Shown: in pieces, positions 5,709 to 6,132 of the stretch
How the letters are laid out: each line of letters begins with the position of its first letter
Position numbering within the stretch: position 1 is the first letter of the stretch
From: Clostridia bacterium
GTDB lineage: Bacteria > Bacillota_A > Clostridia > Oscillospirales > CAG-272
DNA length: 6,132 bases
Reading direction: 5' to 3'
Assembly: GCA_017546745.1 (NCBI GenBank)
Contig: JAFYRZ010000057.1
Span: forward strand, 1 to 6,132
Made by a program: the position numbers and the translations under genes
The notes under the pieces: generated by a model
What the model was told of the DNA's origin: nothing
The model's database searches: none
What the model saw: the letters and a program-made list of their open reading frames with translations, nothing else

Positions 5709-6132
5709 ATGGATAAAAAGAGATATTATCTTATAGACTCGCTCCGCGGTCTTGCCCTTATTCTTATGATCGTGTACCACACCCTTTGGGATCTTTCGGG
5801 AATATTCGGCAAAGCCCCCGCGTGGTTTACCCCTACGGCAGATTACGTGATACAAAGAACGACCGCCTTGCTCTTCCTTTCTATCTCGGGCTTCTCGTTC
5901 GGACTCGGAAGGAGGCATTTAAAAAGTGCCGTGAGAACGCTCGCGGGCGGCTTGATCGTTGCCGCGGCAACCTATATCATTTTACCGAGGGCGGCGGCAT
6001 ACTTTGGTGTTTTGGTCTTTCTTGGAAGCTGTACTCTCATAATGATACCGCTTCGCTGTTTACTTGATAGGATAAGCCCTTATATCACGGCACCTCTGTG
6101 CTTGATTTTCTTTATCCTCCTTGAAAATTTAA
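5709..6132 (+). CDS. DUF1624 / heparan-alpha-glucosaminide N-acetyltransferase catalytic-domain membrane protein, N-terminal part
   Basis: An open frame from the ATG runs to the window end without a stop (141 codons), so the 3' part is missing only because the window stops. The protein begins RYYLIDSLRGLALILMIVYH (5-24), followed by LWDL (26-29). This is the LID-x2-RG-x5-M-x3-H start of the bacterial DUF1624 (PF07786, HGSNAT-type) domain; D10, R13 and H24 are the conserved polar residues in or near the first helix. Further hydrophobic segments lie at about 52-67, 76-93, 99-117 and 124-140, with FLSISGFSFGLGRR (56-69) and FGVLVFLGS (99-107) as family landmarks. It is an integral cytoplasmic-membrane protein. 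The human relative moves an acetyl group from acetyl-CoA across the lysosomal membrane to glucosamine; bacterial members are presumed membrane acyltransferases, perhaps acting on surface glycans, with unknown substrate. It has its own promoter, divergent from the U32 operon. Confidence 0.85.
   Translation, partial: MDKKRYYLIDSLRGLALILMIVYHTLWDLSGIFGKAPAWFTPTADYVIQRTTALLFLSISGFSFGLGRRHLKSAVRTLAGGLIVAAATYIILPRAAAYFGVLVFLGSCTLIMIPLRCLLDRISPYITAPLCLIFFILLENL

Noticed and set aside
5640..6067. Minus-strand 92-codon and plus-strand 93-codon frames at the right end
   Set aside because: They overlap the DUF1624 gene in other frames. That gene has a promoter, ribosome binding site and membrane-protein family motif; these do not.

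Overview
The window looks like chromosomal DNA from a low-to-mid GC member of the Bacillota, most likely an uncultured gut-type Clostridia lineage. Four signs point there: a DUF4317 protein, a 'methionine gamma-lyase family' (aluminium-resistance type) PLP protein, a stand-alone ThiN thiamine pyrophosphokinase, and a short bacterial DUF1624/HGSNAT-type membrane protein. SD-type ribosome binding sites and SigA-like promoters agree. Genes are densely packed with little spacer. No mobile element, CRISPR array, rRNA or tRNA was seen. The taxonomic placement is an inference.

Layout. (1) Positions 1-2125, plus strand: the 3' end of an AEC-family (auxin efflux carrier type) permease, an 18-bp gap, the PLP-dependent methionine gamma-lyase-like protein, then thiN, which starts on the last base of the preceding stop codon. 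This looks like one operon. (2) Positions 2133-2186: a hairpin with A and T tracts that can terminate transcription from both sides of the convergent junction. A second hairpin, shaped like a terminator for the minus strand only, lies inside thiN at 1852-1879. (3) Positions 2215-5525, minus strand: a two-gene operon with a long U32 peptidase-family protein (RlhA-like: U32 plus DUF3656 plus a C-terminal Cys cluster and a basic tail), followed through an ATGA overlap by a DUF4317 protein. (4) Positions 5526-5708: an AT-rich divergent promoter region with a good 17-bp-spaced promoter on each strand and an imperfect palindrome midway between them. (5) Positions 5709-6132, plus strand: the N-terminal 141 codons of a DUF1624/HGSNAT-catalytic-domain multi-pass membrane protein, cut by the window edge.

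How the genes may work together. The permease and PLP enzyme could form a transport-plus-catabolism pair for a sulfur or other amino acid, with thiN as a coupled housekeeping passenger; this is inference. The long U32 protein belongs to a family whose studied members hydroxylate rRNA or tRNA, so its tight coupling to DUF4317 suggests a translation- or RNA-related role for that uncharacterised family. Most of the window is ordinary chromosomal content. The items most worth checking are the U32/DUF4317 pair, the terminator hidden in thiN, and the palindrome between the divergent promoters.
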